Positions 1 through 7,182 of a DNA stretch of 44,406 nt are shown here, piece by piece. The notes beneath the pieces were generated by a model. That model saw nothing but the letters and a program-made list of their open reading frames with translations. It made no database searches and had not been told where the DNA came from. Position numbers and translations under genes: made by a program. Every line of letters begins with the position of its first letter. The first letter of the stretch is position 1. The DNA is from an uncultured Oscillibacter sp. GTDB taxonomy: Bacteria; Bacillota; Clostridia; Oscillospirales; Oscillospiraceae. Location of the stretch: the NCBI GenBank assembly GCA_910583695.1, contig CAJTZL010000018.1:1-44406 (forward strand). Direction: 5' to 3'.

Positions 1-1085
1 TGGACGTAGGCCCGGCCGGACAGGGGGTCCCGGATGCAGCCGCCGATGCAGGTGGCCGCGCCGCCGAAGGGCTCGATCTCCGTGGGGTGGTTGTGGGTCT
101 CGTTTTTGAACATGAGGAGCCAGTCCTGGGTTTCTCCGTCCACCACGGCGGGGACGTGAATGGAGCAGGCGTTGATCTCCTCGCTCTCGTCCAGCTCCGG
201 GAGAAGGCCCCGCTTTTTCAGGGCCTTGGCCGCGATGGTGGCGATGTCCATCAGGGTTTCGGGGCGGTCCTTGGCCCTCTCGCCGTAGACCTCGCTGCGC
301 AGCTTCAGGTAGTGGGAATACGCCAGTTTGACGGCGGGATCCTCGATTTCTCCGCCGCTTAAGTGGGTGGAGAAGGTGGTGTGGCGGCAGTGGTCGGACC
401 AGTAGGTGTCCACCACCCGGACCTCCGTGATGGTGGGGTCCCGCTTCTCCGTGTCCCGGAAATAGGCCTGGAGGAATTTCAGGTCGTCCAGGTCCATGGC
501 AAGGCCCAGCTTCTCCAGCAGGGCGGTCAGGGCCGCCTCGTCCATGGCGGCAAAGCCGTTCAGGGTTTCCACCGGATCCGGGACCGGGTGCTCCCGGACC
601 AGGGTTTCGGGCTTGTCCAGGGAGGCCTCCCGGCTCTCCACCGGGTTGATGAGGTGGCGGCGGATCTTCTCCAGGTTCTCCTCCGTGAAGGGGAAGGGGC
701 CCTCCCCGGCGCTTTCAAACCAGTACTCCGTGGCGGTCCGCACCAGGGGGCGCTCGCCGCCGGTCATCAGCTGGATGCACTGGGCGGCGGAGTCCGCCCG
801 CTGGTCGAACTGCCCCGGCAGGGGCTCTACGGCCAGGGACCAGCGGGGGCAGTCTCCGGCAACGAAGACCGCCTCATCCCAGACAATATCCACCTGGGGC
901 TCGGAGAACACGGTCCGGCGGGCCTTTTCAAAGGCTTGGGCTTCCAGGTTCTCCACGTCGTAACGGTGGAGAATCCGGACGCCGGTGACGCCCGGAATGC
1001 CCAGGAAGTCCCGCAGGTCCGCCAGCAGGCTGCCGGCCTCAGGGCTGAGACCGGGACGTTTTTCTACATAGATGCGACGTACCAT
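1..1085 (-). CDS. purL: Phosphoribosylformylglycinamidine synthase, N-terminal part (runs off window)
   Basis: ATP- and glutamine-dependent conversion of FGAR to FGAM, step 4 of purine synthesis in the cytoplasm. I translated the minus strand from the ATG at 1083-1085; 361 codons are open to the window edge. The reading frame carries DTYWSDHCRHTTF and, near the edge, KNETHNHPTEIEPFGG, the hallmark substrate/ATP site of PurL. The N-terminal extension before these motifs fits the long single-chain PurL of Clostridia and enterobacteria (about 1200-1300 residues) rather than the short Bacillus PurL, which needs PurS and PurQ. The gene follows purD with a one-base gap, so it is the distal gene seen of the purine operon. 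The C-terminal ATPase and glutaminase domains lie outside the window, so the domain layout beyond residue 361 is inferred. Confidence 0.93.
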   Translation of the reverse strand, partial: MVRRIYVEKRPGLSPEAGSLLADLRDFLGIPGVTGVRILHRYDVENLEAQAFEKARRTVFSEPQVDIVWDEAVFVAGDCPRWSLAVEPLPGQFDQRADSAAQCIQLMTGGERPLVRTATEYWFESAGEGPFPFTEENLEKIRRHLINPVESREASLDKPETLVREHPVPDPVETLNGFAAMDEAALTALLEKLGLAMDLDDLKFLQAYFRDTEKRDPTITEVRVVDTYWSDHCRHTTFSTHLSGGEIEDPAVKLAYSHYLKLRSEVYGERAKDRPETLMDIATIAAKALKKRGLLPELDESEEINACSIHVPAVVDGETQDWLLMFKNETHNHPTEIEPFGGAATCIGGCIRDPLSGRAYV

Positions 1086-1086
1086 A

Positions 1087-2367
1087 TTATCCCTCCAGGG
1101 CCCGGAGGGCCCGCTTCCCAATGTCGTGCCGGAGATACCTGCCCTCGAAGCAGATGCGTTCCGCGGTGGCGTAGGCGTCCTTCAGCGCGGCCTCCAGGCC
1201 GCCGCCCACGGCGGTGACACCCAGGACCCGGCCGCCGCTGGTGACTAACGTTCCATCCTCCGTCCGCTTGTCCCCGGCGTGGTAGACCGTGACGTTTGCA
1301 GGGAGGTCCTTGGGAATGGAAATCTCCCGTCCCTTCTCATAGCTGCCGGGGTAGCCGCCGGAGGCCAGGATGACGCAGGCGGCGGAGCCGTCGTGCCACT
1401 CCACAGGGAGATCGCCCAGAGTCTCGTTCTCCACGGCCTGCATGACGGTCAAAAGGTCCGTTTTCAGCAGGGGGAGGACCACCTGGGTCTCCGGGTCGCC
1501 GAAGCGGCAGTTGTACTCAATGACCTTGGGGCCGTCGGGGGTGAGCATGAGGCCGAAGTACAGACAGCCCTTGAAGGGACAGCCCTCCGCCCGCATGGCG
1601 GCCAGGGTGGGAAGGAAGATGCTTTCCATGCACGCCGCCGCGGCCTCCGGCGTGTAGCAGGGGTTGGGGGCCACGGTGCCCATGCCGCCGGTGTTGGGGC
1701 CGGTGTCGCCGTCTCCGGCCCGCTTGTGGTCCATGGAGGAGACCATGGGGACGATGGCGGTTCCGTCGGTGAAGGCCAGGACGCTGACCTCCGGGCCCGT
1801 CAGGAACTCCTCAATGACGATTTCACTGCCGGAGTCGCCGAAGGCCCGGTCCTCCATGATGGACTTCACGGCGGACTCCGCCTCCCGGAAATTTTCGGGA
1901 ATCAGCACGCCCTTGCCCAGGGCCAGGCCGTCGGCCTTGACCACAATGGGGAAGGAGGCGTTTTGCAGGTAGGCCAGGGCCTTGGCGGGGTCGTTGAAAA
2001 CCTCGTACCGGGCGGTGGGAATGCCGTATTTTCGCATCAGATTCTTGGCGAAGACCTTGCTGGCCTCGATGCGGGCGGCCTTGGCCTCGGGGCCGAAGCA
2101 GGGGATTCCCGCCTCGTGGAGCCGGTCCACGCAGCCCAGGGCCAGGGGGTCGTCCGGGGCCACCACGGCGAAGCCGACGGCGTGGGACTTGGCGAAGTCC
2201 ACGATTTGGTCAATGTCCTTGGCTCCGATGGAGGGGACGCACACGGCGTCCTGGGCAATCCCGCCGTTTCCGGGGAGTGCGTAGATGGTTTCAACCGTGG
2301 GATTTTCCTTCAATTTCTTGATGATGGCGTGTTCGCGGCCGCCGCCGCCGACAACAAGCAGATTCAT
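1087..2367 (-). CDS. purD: Phosphoribosylamine-glycine ligase (GAR synthetase)
   Basis: Ligates glycine to phosphoribosylamine using ATP, step 2 of purine synthesis. The 426-residue product has the normal PurD length and the family order: N-terminal Rossmann-like domain starting MNLLVVGGGGREHAI, then an ATP-grasp domain (about residues 105-300) with KADGLALGKGV and the signature GPNTGGMG and RFGDPETQ motifs, then a C-terminal barrel domain. The start at 2367 is preceded by a purine-rich ribosome site. It sits 29 bases after the Imm1-like gene and one base before purL, clearly within the same operon. Nothing in the catalytic motifs looks damaged. Confidence 0.97.
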   Translation of the reverse strand: MNLLVVGGGGREHAIIKKLKENPTVETIYALPGNGGIAQDAVCVPSIGAKDIDQIVDFAKSHAVGFAVVAPDDPLALGCVDRLHEAGIPCFGPEAKAARIEASKVFAKNLMRKYGIPTARYEVFNDPAKALAYLQNASFPIVVKADGLALGKGVLIPENFREAESAVKSIMEDRAFGDSGSEIVIEEFLTGPEVSVLAFTDGTAIVPMVSSMDHKRAGDGDTGPNTGGMGTVAPNPCYTPEAAAACMESIFLPTLAAMRAEGCPFKGCLYFGLMLTPDGPKVIEYNCRFGDPETQVVLPLLKTDLLTVMQAVENETLGDLPVEWHDGSAACVILASGGYPGSYEKGREISIPKDLPANVTVYHAGDKRTEDGTLVTSGGRVLGVTAVGGGLEAALKDAYATAERICFEGRYLRHDIGKRALRALEG

Positions 2368-2396
2368 AAATCCACCCTTTCTATCTCAGCATCGTG

Positions 2397-2765
2397 TTAC
2401 AGCTCTTCCCACTCAATGCAGTCCGGGATTTCCTGAGACTGGAAGAATGCCAGTGCGCATTTCATGGCGTCGGCGGCAGGAATCACCTGATAAGCTGCGA
2501 TTTCGTACTGCCCTCCGCAAAAGTCAATGGAGCCTGCCGCGTTCTCATCCCCGAAGGAGGCGGCCATGTCCCCGCCCTCTTGGGCAAAGTAATTCACAAC
2601 GGCCTGTTCGCCTTTGACCAGGATGGAGAGGCAGGGGTATCCGCCCTCGCTCTGGGCGCACCAGATTTCATTGTCCTCTTCGGAGGTGAAGCAGGCCTTC
2701 AGATGGGTCTCGTACTCCTCCGGAGAGGGGCAGAAACGGGAGCCGGAGCTGCTGCCGACATGCAT
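2397..2765 (-). CDS. Small acidic Imm1-like protein embedded in the purine operon
   Basis: A 122-residue cytoplasmic protein starting at the ATG at 2763-2765, preceded by an AAAGGGGGA ribosome site. The C-terminal third runs through alternating strands to a helix ending in FFQSQEIPDCIEWEEL. That end (helix, then Pro, then a hydrophobic-x-Trp strand) resembles the Imm1 family of polymorphic-toxin immunity proteins, as does the overall size and acidity. I place it there by pattern only, so the family call is tentative. It lies 17 bases after the AICAR transformylase gene and 29 before purD, so it must be co-transcribed with them. No toxin gene is visible nearby. It could equally be a metabolic accessory protein of unknown function. 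Confidence 0.55.
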   Translation of the reverse strand: MHVGSSSGSRFCPSPEEYETHLKACFTSEEDNEIWCAQSEGGYPCLSILVKGEQAVVNYFAQEGGDMAASFGDENAAGSIDFCGGQYEIAAYQVIPAADAMKCALAFFQSQEIPDCIEWEEL

Positions 2766-2782
2766 GGAAATCCCCCTTTCCC

Positions 2783-3961
2783 TCAGTGGTGGAATAAGCG
2801 CATCCCGGTGAAGCACATGGCCATGCCGTATTTGTCGGCGGTTTCGATCACGTGGTCGTCCCGGATGCTTCCGCCGGGCTGGACGATGAACTCCACGCCG
2901 CTCTTCCGGGCACGCTCCACGTTGTCCCCAAAGGGGAAGAAGGCGTCGGAGCCGCAGGTGACGCCGGAGAGCCCGGCAATCCAGGCCTTTTTCTCCTCCG
3001 CCGTCAGGGGCTGGGGACGTTCTGTGAAGACCCGCTGCCATTCGCCCTCCGCCAGCAGGTCCTCCCACTCGTCGGAGAGGTACACGTCGATGGCGTTGTC
3101 CCGATCCGGGCGGCGGATGTGTTCCACAAAGGGCAGGGCCAGGACCGCCGGGTGCCGGCGCAGCCACCAGTTGTCCGCCTTGGTTCCGGCCAGACGGGTG
3201 CAGTGGATGCGGCTCTGCTGGCCTGCTCCCACGCCGATGGCCTGTCCGTCCTTCACATAGCAGACGGAGTTGGACTGGGTGTATTTCAGGGTGATGAGGG
3301 CCACGACCATGTCGATCTTCGCCTGGGCGGGGATGTTCCGGTTTTTCGTCACCAGATTGGTCAGGAGGCTCTCGTCGATTTTGTACTCGTTCCGGCCCTG
3401 CTGAAAGGTGACGCCGAAGACGTCCTTGAACTCCTGGGGGGCGGGCTTGTAGGCCGGGTCGATCTGGACCACGTTGTAGCCGCCCTTCTTCTTGGTTTTC
3501 AGAATCTCCAGGGCCTCCTCCGTGTAGCCGGGGGCGATGATGCCGTCGGAGACCTCCGCCTTGAGATAGCCGGCGGCGGAGGCGTCGCACACGTCGGAGA
3601 GGGCCGCCCAGTCGCCGTAGGAGCAGAGCCGGTCCGCCCCCCGGGCCCGGATGTAGGCGCAGGCGGCGGAGGAGAGCTCCGCGCCGGGCTCCACGAAGTA
3701 AAGCTTCCGGTCCGTCTCGCTGAGGGGCAGGCCCACGGCGGCCCCGGCGGGGGAGACGTGCTTGAAGCTGGCGGCGGAGGGGAGGCCCGTGGCCTCCTTC
3801 AGCTCCCGGGCCAGCTGCCAGGAGTTCAGGGCGTCCAGGAAGTTGATATAGCCGGGCTTGCCGTTCAGAACGGTCAGGGGCAGGTCCCCGCCGTCCTTCA
3901 TGAAGATGCGGGAGGGCTTCTGGTTGGGGTTGCAGCCGTATTTCAGTTCCAGCTCGTTCAT
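2783..3961 (-). CDS. purH: AICAR formyltransferase, stand-alone (PurH-type, no IMP cyclohydrolase domain)
   Basis: Transfers a formyl group from 10-formyl-THF to AICAR, the penultimate step to IMP. The start is set at the ATG at 3959-3961 (MNELELKYGCNPNQKP); the frame stays open upstream but with no sensible ribosome site. The 392-residue protein begins directly with the transformylase region: GCNPNQKPS matches the family's GxNPHQ motif, and K67-H68 in SFKHVSPAG is the catalytic Lys-His pair. The N-terminal MGS-like IMP cyclohydrolase domain of ordinary 510-residue PurH is absent. Cyclization must therefore be done by another protein, presumably a PurO-type enzyme encoded elsewhere. The gene lies between the DUF1266-DUF2185 gene and the Imm1-like gene in the operon. 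Confidence 0.93.
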   Translation of the reverse strand: MNELELKYGCNPNQKPSRIFMKDGGDLPLTVLNGKPGYINFLDALNSWQLARELKEATGLPSAASFKHVSPAGAAVGLPLSETDRKLYFVEPGAELSSAACAYIRARGADRLCSYGDWAALSDVCDASAAGYLKAEVSDGIIAPGYTEEALEILKTKKKGGYNVVQIDPAYKPAPQEFKDVFGVTFQQGRNEYKIDESLLTNLVTKNRNIPAQAKIDMVVALITLKYTQSNSVCYVKDGQAIGVGAGQQSRIHCTRLAGTKADNWWLRRHPAVLALPFVEHIRRPDRDNAIDVYLSDEWEDLLAEGEWQRVFTERPQPLTAEEKKAWIAGLSGVTCGSDAFFPFGDNVERARKSGVEFIVQPGGSIRDDHVIETADKYGMAMCFTGMRLFHH

Positions 3962-4043
3962 GGTCCTCGCTCCTTTTTCTTTATTTATCTGCCGTGTCCC
4001 GGCCGATGAGGGCATGGCCGTTTTCCGCCGGCATGTTCGCATA

Positions 4044-4077
4044 GCGCCGGGGCTGTCTGCAAGGGCCGCCCCGGCGC
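4044..4077 (-). other. Intercistronic GC hairpin
   Basis: Perfect 10-bp inverted repeat (GCGCCGGGGC on the plus strand, pairing with GCCCCGGCGC) around a 14-base loop, in the 130-base gap between the DUF1266-DUF2185 gene and purH. There is no T-tract on the minus strand, so it is more likely an mRNA-stability or processing hairpin than a terminator. Confidence 0.45.
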
Positions 4078-4091
4078 TTGCGGATATGGCG

Positions 4092-5213
4092 TCAGTCTTC
4101 CGTCAGCTCAAAGGGCTCCGGGCGGAACGTCCCGTCCTCTCCCCGGACGAAGGCGCTCCGGTAAGGGGCGGTCAGCAGGGGGACGATCTCCGGGTCCAGG
4201 TTGCAGGCGGTGTTCAGGTCGAAAATGCCGGTGTGGCCGATGTCCGCAATGTATTCCTCGCTCTCGTCTCCGGCGAAGAAGCGCCAGCCGCTGTCGGGGA
4301 AGGCCGTCTCCGGCTCCTCCCGGTAGCACCAGCCGACTTTGCAGCCGTCCACGGCGATGCGGTCCGTCAGGAAGCAGCCGTTGGGGCCCTCCCAGTCCGG
4401 GAGGTACAGCTTCATCTCCGAGGGCCAGAGGCGGTATTCCTTCTCCCGCCTGGGGGTGTACCAGAAGCCGCTGTCCCAGGCGGCGTCGTTGGCCAGCAGG
4501 GTCCGCACCAAATCCATCCAAAGCTGCTGGGCCTTCCGGAGGTCCGGCAGGGAGGTCCCCTGGCGGAAGTCCCAGTACAGCGCACCGCAGACCAGACTGG
4601 CGGCGTACTCCTCCCAGCTGCCGAAGGCCTGGGCCTTGGCGATCTGCTCCTCCGCCAGCTGGTCGAACTCCTCCCGGGTCAGCAGACCGCAGGCCAGCGC
4701 CGCCCGGAGATGGCCTGTCCGTTCACTGATGTCCCAGGCAAGGTAGCCCAGGTGCCCCACCAGGGGATAGAACTGGGCGGAGAAGTCCCGGGCCCGGATG
4801 AAGAATCCGGCGGCGTCGGGGTTCAGGGAGGCAAGATCAAAGAGGGGGCGCCCCTCCCAGACGGCCTCGAAGTCCAGATAGTGGTCCTGGCAGTGGAATT
4901 GCCGGTCGCAGAAGTCCAGAAGACCGTCCTTGTCCTTGATGCCGAAAACCGTTTTCAGATGGGTTCGGCAGGCGGCGGCATCCGCCTCCGCGGCGCAGAG
5001 GGGCAGGGTGGTGAAGTAGTCCGGCCCCTTGGGCTCCGGGAGACCGGGGGTCCTCCGCAGGGCGGGCACCCCTGCCAGCAGGGCAAGGAAGGCGTCCCGC
5101 TCGCAGGGGCGGCGCTCCCGGCGGGAGCGGGAGAGCAGGACGCTGATATCCCCGCACAGGCCCTCCGTGGGGGCGCTGGCGGGGTGGAAGTCGTGAAGTT
5201 GAGAGCGGTCCAT
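4092..5213 (-). CDS. DUF1266-DUF2185 two-domain protein
   Basis: A 373-residue soluble protein with no signal peptide. Residues about 105-245 match DUF1266 (LGYLAWDISE, an Arg/Leu-rich helix, and a SWEEYAASLVCGALYWD-type helix). Residues about 270-365 match DUF2185, recognizable from GWCYRE, DSGWRFFAGDESEEYIAD and the NLDPEIVPLL stretch. DUF2185 is associated with immunity and SUKH-like proteins of polymorphic toxin systems, and DUF1266 with similar contexts; no enzymatic function is known to me for either. It lies 17 bases after purN, with an AAAGGATG ribosome site, inside the purine operon. A role in purine synthesis is not implied by the sequence. It may be an orphan immunity or stress protein that uses the operon for expression. 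Confidence 0.75.
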   Translation of the reverse strand: MDRSQLHDFHPASAPTEGLCGDISVLLSRSRRERRPCERDAFLALLAGVPALRRTPGLPEPKGPDYFTTLPLCAAEADAAACRTHLKTVFGIKDKDGLLDFCDRQFHCQDHYLDFEAVWEGRPLFDLASLNPDAAGFFIRARDFSAQFYPLVGHLGYLAWDISERTGHLRAALACGLLTREEFDQLAEEQIAKAQAFGSWEEYAASLVCGALYWDFRQGTSLPDLRKAQQLWMDLVRTLLANDAAWDSGFWYTPRREKEYRLWPSEMKLYLPDWEGPNGCFLTDRIAVDGCKVGWCYREEPETAFPDSGWRFFAGDESEEYIADIGHTGIFDLNTACNLDPEIVPLLTAPYRSAFVRGEDGTFRPEPFELTED

Positions 5214-5230
5214 TTTTGAAAACCATCCTT

Positions 5231-5833
5231 TCAGTCAGCAGACAGGCTTCGGGCGGTCAGCTCTGCCGCCTGGGGCAGCAACACCCACTCCGCCTGTTCC
5301 ATCACCCGGCGCTGAAGCGTTTCCGGCGTGTCGCCGGGGAGAATGTCCACGGCCTTTTGCAGGAGAATGCGGCCTCCGTCGGGAATTTCGTTTACCAGAT
5401 GCACCGTGGCCCCCGTGACCTTCACCCCCCGGCGGAGGGCCTCCTCGTGGACCTTCAGGCCATAGCACCCCTTTCCGCAGAAGGCGGGAATCAGGGAGGG
5501 GTGGACGTTCAGGATGCGGTCCGGCCAGCGGCGCACGAAGTCCTCCGACAGGATGGAGAGAAAGCCCGCCAGAATAATCATGTCCGTCCGGTGCGCGGTC
5601 AGTTTTTCCGTCAGGCCGGCTTCAAATTCCTCCTGGGTGCATCCCTTTCGGGGCACGGCGAAGCCGGGGACGCCGTGGTTTTTCGCCCGCTCCAGGGCAT
5701 AGGCCCCGGCGGCGCTGGAGAGAACCAGCACGATCTCTCCATGGGGAATTGAACCCGCCTCCTGGGCGTTTAACAGGGCCTCCAGATTCGTTCCGCCGCC
5801 GGAGACCAGGACGGCGATGCGCGCCCGGCTCAT
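5231..5833 (-). CDS. purN: Phosphoribosylglycinamide formyltransferase (GART)
   Basis: Formylates GAR using 10-formyl-THF, step 3 of purine synthesis. The 200-residue length is typical. Visible motifs are the N-terminal phosphate loop VSGGGTNLEALL, the LAGFLSILS segment, the catalytic NVHPSLIPAF (Asn and His) and the TVHLVNEIPDGG region with the catalytic Asp. The ATG overlaps the purM stop by four bases (ATGA at 5830-5833), indicating translational coupling. Folate-dependent PurN, PurH and PurL together define a folate-requiring route rather than the formate-dependent PurT and PurP versions. Confidence 0.97.
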   Translation of the reverse strand: MSRARIAVLVSGGGTNLEALLNAQEAGSIPHGEIVLVLSSAAGAYALERAKNHGVPGFAVPRKGCTQEEFEAGLTEKLTAHRTDMIILAGFLSILSEDFVRRWPDRILNVHPSLIPAFCGKGCYGLKVHEEALRRGVKVTGATVHLVNEIPDGGRILLQKAVDILPGDTPETLQRRVMEQAEWVLLPQAAELTARSLSAD

Positions 5834-6897
5834 AAGACCGGGGGGCAGACCTCGCAGAAGAGGACGCCCCCGCTGCCCGGGTGGACGCTGCCCACGAGGG
5901 CCGCGTCCGGCTCTCCGGCAGCGTGCAGGAGCTCCAGAGCCCGGTCCGCTTCTTCCGCGGGAACCGCCAGCACCATGCCGAGGCCCATGTTGAAGGTGTT
6001 GTACATGTCGTGCGCGGAGACGTTCCCCCGCTTGGCGATGAGCTCAAAAATGGGGAGCCGGGGCAGCATGGCGGCGTGGAAGTGGGCCTCCAGCCCCTTG
6101 GGCAGCATCCGGGGCACGTTTTCAAAGAAGCCGCCGCCGGTGATATGGCTGGCTCCGTGGAGGTCAATTCCCCCCTCCAGCAGGGCCAGGACCGGCTTGA
6201 CGTAGAGCTTGGTGGGAGTCAGCAGAACCTCGCCCAGGCTCCTGCCCTCCAGCTCGTCCATGGGGGTTTTCAGGTCGGCGTGCTCGATGTCGAAGACCTT
6301 CCGCACCAGAGAGAAGCCATTGGAGTGGACGCCGGAGGAGGTCAGGCCGATGAGGGCGTCTCCCTCCCGAACCCTGCTCCCGTCGATGATTTTGGGCTTG
6401 TCCACCACGCCCACGGCAAAGCCCGCAATGTCGTAGTCGTCGGGGGCCATGACCCCGGGGTGCTCGGCGGTCTCGCCGCCGATCAGGGCGCAGCCGGACC
6501 GGACGCAGCCCTCCGCCACGCCGGAGACGATGGAGGCCACCTTCTCCGCCTCGTTTTTGCCGATGGCGATGTAGTCCAGGAAGAAGAGGGGACGGGCCCC
6601 GCAGCAGATGATGTCGTTGACGCACATGGCCACACAGTCGATTCCGATGGTGTCGTGTTTGCCCAGCAGCTGAGCCAGACGGAGCTTGGTGCCCACGCCG
6701 TCGGTGCCGGAGACCAGGACGGGCTCCTCCATGCCGGAGAGGTCCGGCGCAAAGAGGCCGCCGAAGCCGCCGATACCGGAGACCACCCCCGGGATTCTGG
6801 TGCGCTCCACAAAGGGCTTCATCAGCCGCACGCCCTCATAGCCGGCGGTGATGTCCACCCCGGCGGCGGCGTAGGCTGTGGAATGGGAGTTGTTCAT
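5830..6897 (-). CDS. purM: Phosphoribosylformylglycinamidine cyclo-ligase (AIR synthetase)
   Basis: Closes the imidazole ring, FGAM plus ATP to AIR, step 5. The 355-residue product has the PurM/HypE fold order: DGVGTKLRLAQ near residue 87, GIDCVAMCVNDI, GGETAEHPG, and the C-terminal domain with SSGVHSNGFSLVR, HITGGGFFENVPR and FNMGLGMVL. All of these are canonical nucleotide or catalytic segments. The start overlaps the stop of the DUF3795 gene by four bases and its own stop overlaps purN by four bases, so the three genes are tightly coupled. Confidence 0.97.
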   Translation of the reverse strand: MNNSHSTAYAAAGVDITAGYEGVRLMKPFVERTRIPGVVSGIGGFGGLFAPDLSGMEEPVLVSGTDGVGTKLRLAQLLGKHDTIGIDCVAMCVNDIICCGARPLFFLDYIAIGKNEAEKVASIVSGVAEGCVRSGCALIGGETAEHPGVMAPDDYDIAGFAVGVVDKPKIIDGSRVREGDALIGLTSSGVHSNGFSLVRKVFDIEHADLKTPMDELEGRSLGEVLLTPTKLYVKPVLALLEGGIDLHGASHITGGGFFENVPRMLPKGLEAHFHAAMLPRLPIFELIAKRGNVSAHDMYNTFNMGLGMVLAVPAEEADRALELLHAAGEPDAALVGSVHPGSGGVLFCEVCPPVL

Positions 6898-7160
6898 GCC
6901 TCATTCTCCTTCCAGCATTTGCACTGTTCAATCCGCTTCCCGCCGTCGCCCTGGTGCTCGTCATAGGCGAACTGGTTCAGCAGGGCGCAGGGAAACTCCC
7001 CGCACCGGCCGCAATGGGAATGTCCCTTTCCCTCACAGCATGCCTTGACCGGGCAGCTGTCGCCCCAGAAGGGCTTTTGAATCTGCGTACAGCCGGCGCA
7101 GCCCGGTTGTTCCCGATAGGCGCATTCCCCGCATAAAATTCCGCATCTTGACTCGATCAT
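6894..7160 (-). CDS. DUF3795 cysteine-rich small protein
   Basis: An 88-residue protein with twelve cysteines in CxxC-like pairs (CGILCGECAYREQPGCAGC, then CPVKACC, CGRCGEFPC), the layout of DUF3795, a probable zinc- or metal-binding family of unknown role. The GEFPC-xx-L-x-x-F segment near residues 54-64 is the most family-specific part. It is translationally coupled to purM (four-base overlap) and lies 22 bases after purF, so it is a true operon member. Function is not known; a redox or metal-sensor partner is conceivable but not shown. Confidence 0.8.
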   Translation of the reverse strand: MIESRCGILCGECAYREQPGCAGCTQIQKPFWGDSCPVKACCEGKGHSHCGRCGEFPCALLNQFAYDEHQGDGGKRIEQCKCWKENEA

Positions 7161-7182
7161 CGCGGCCCTCTCCTTTTCTCAA

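Noticed and set aside
1279..2436. Long plus-strand frames antisense to purD and other pur genes (also 2852-4009, 5881-6966, 7354-8583, 10832-12001)
   Set aside because: They mirror real minus-strand genes in GC-rich DNA, have Gly/Val/His-rich low-complexity composition, no ribosome sites and no recognizable motifs.
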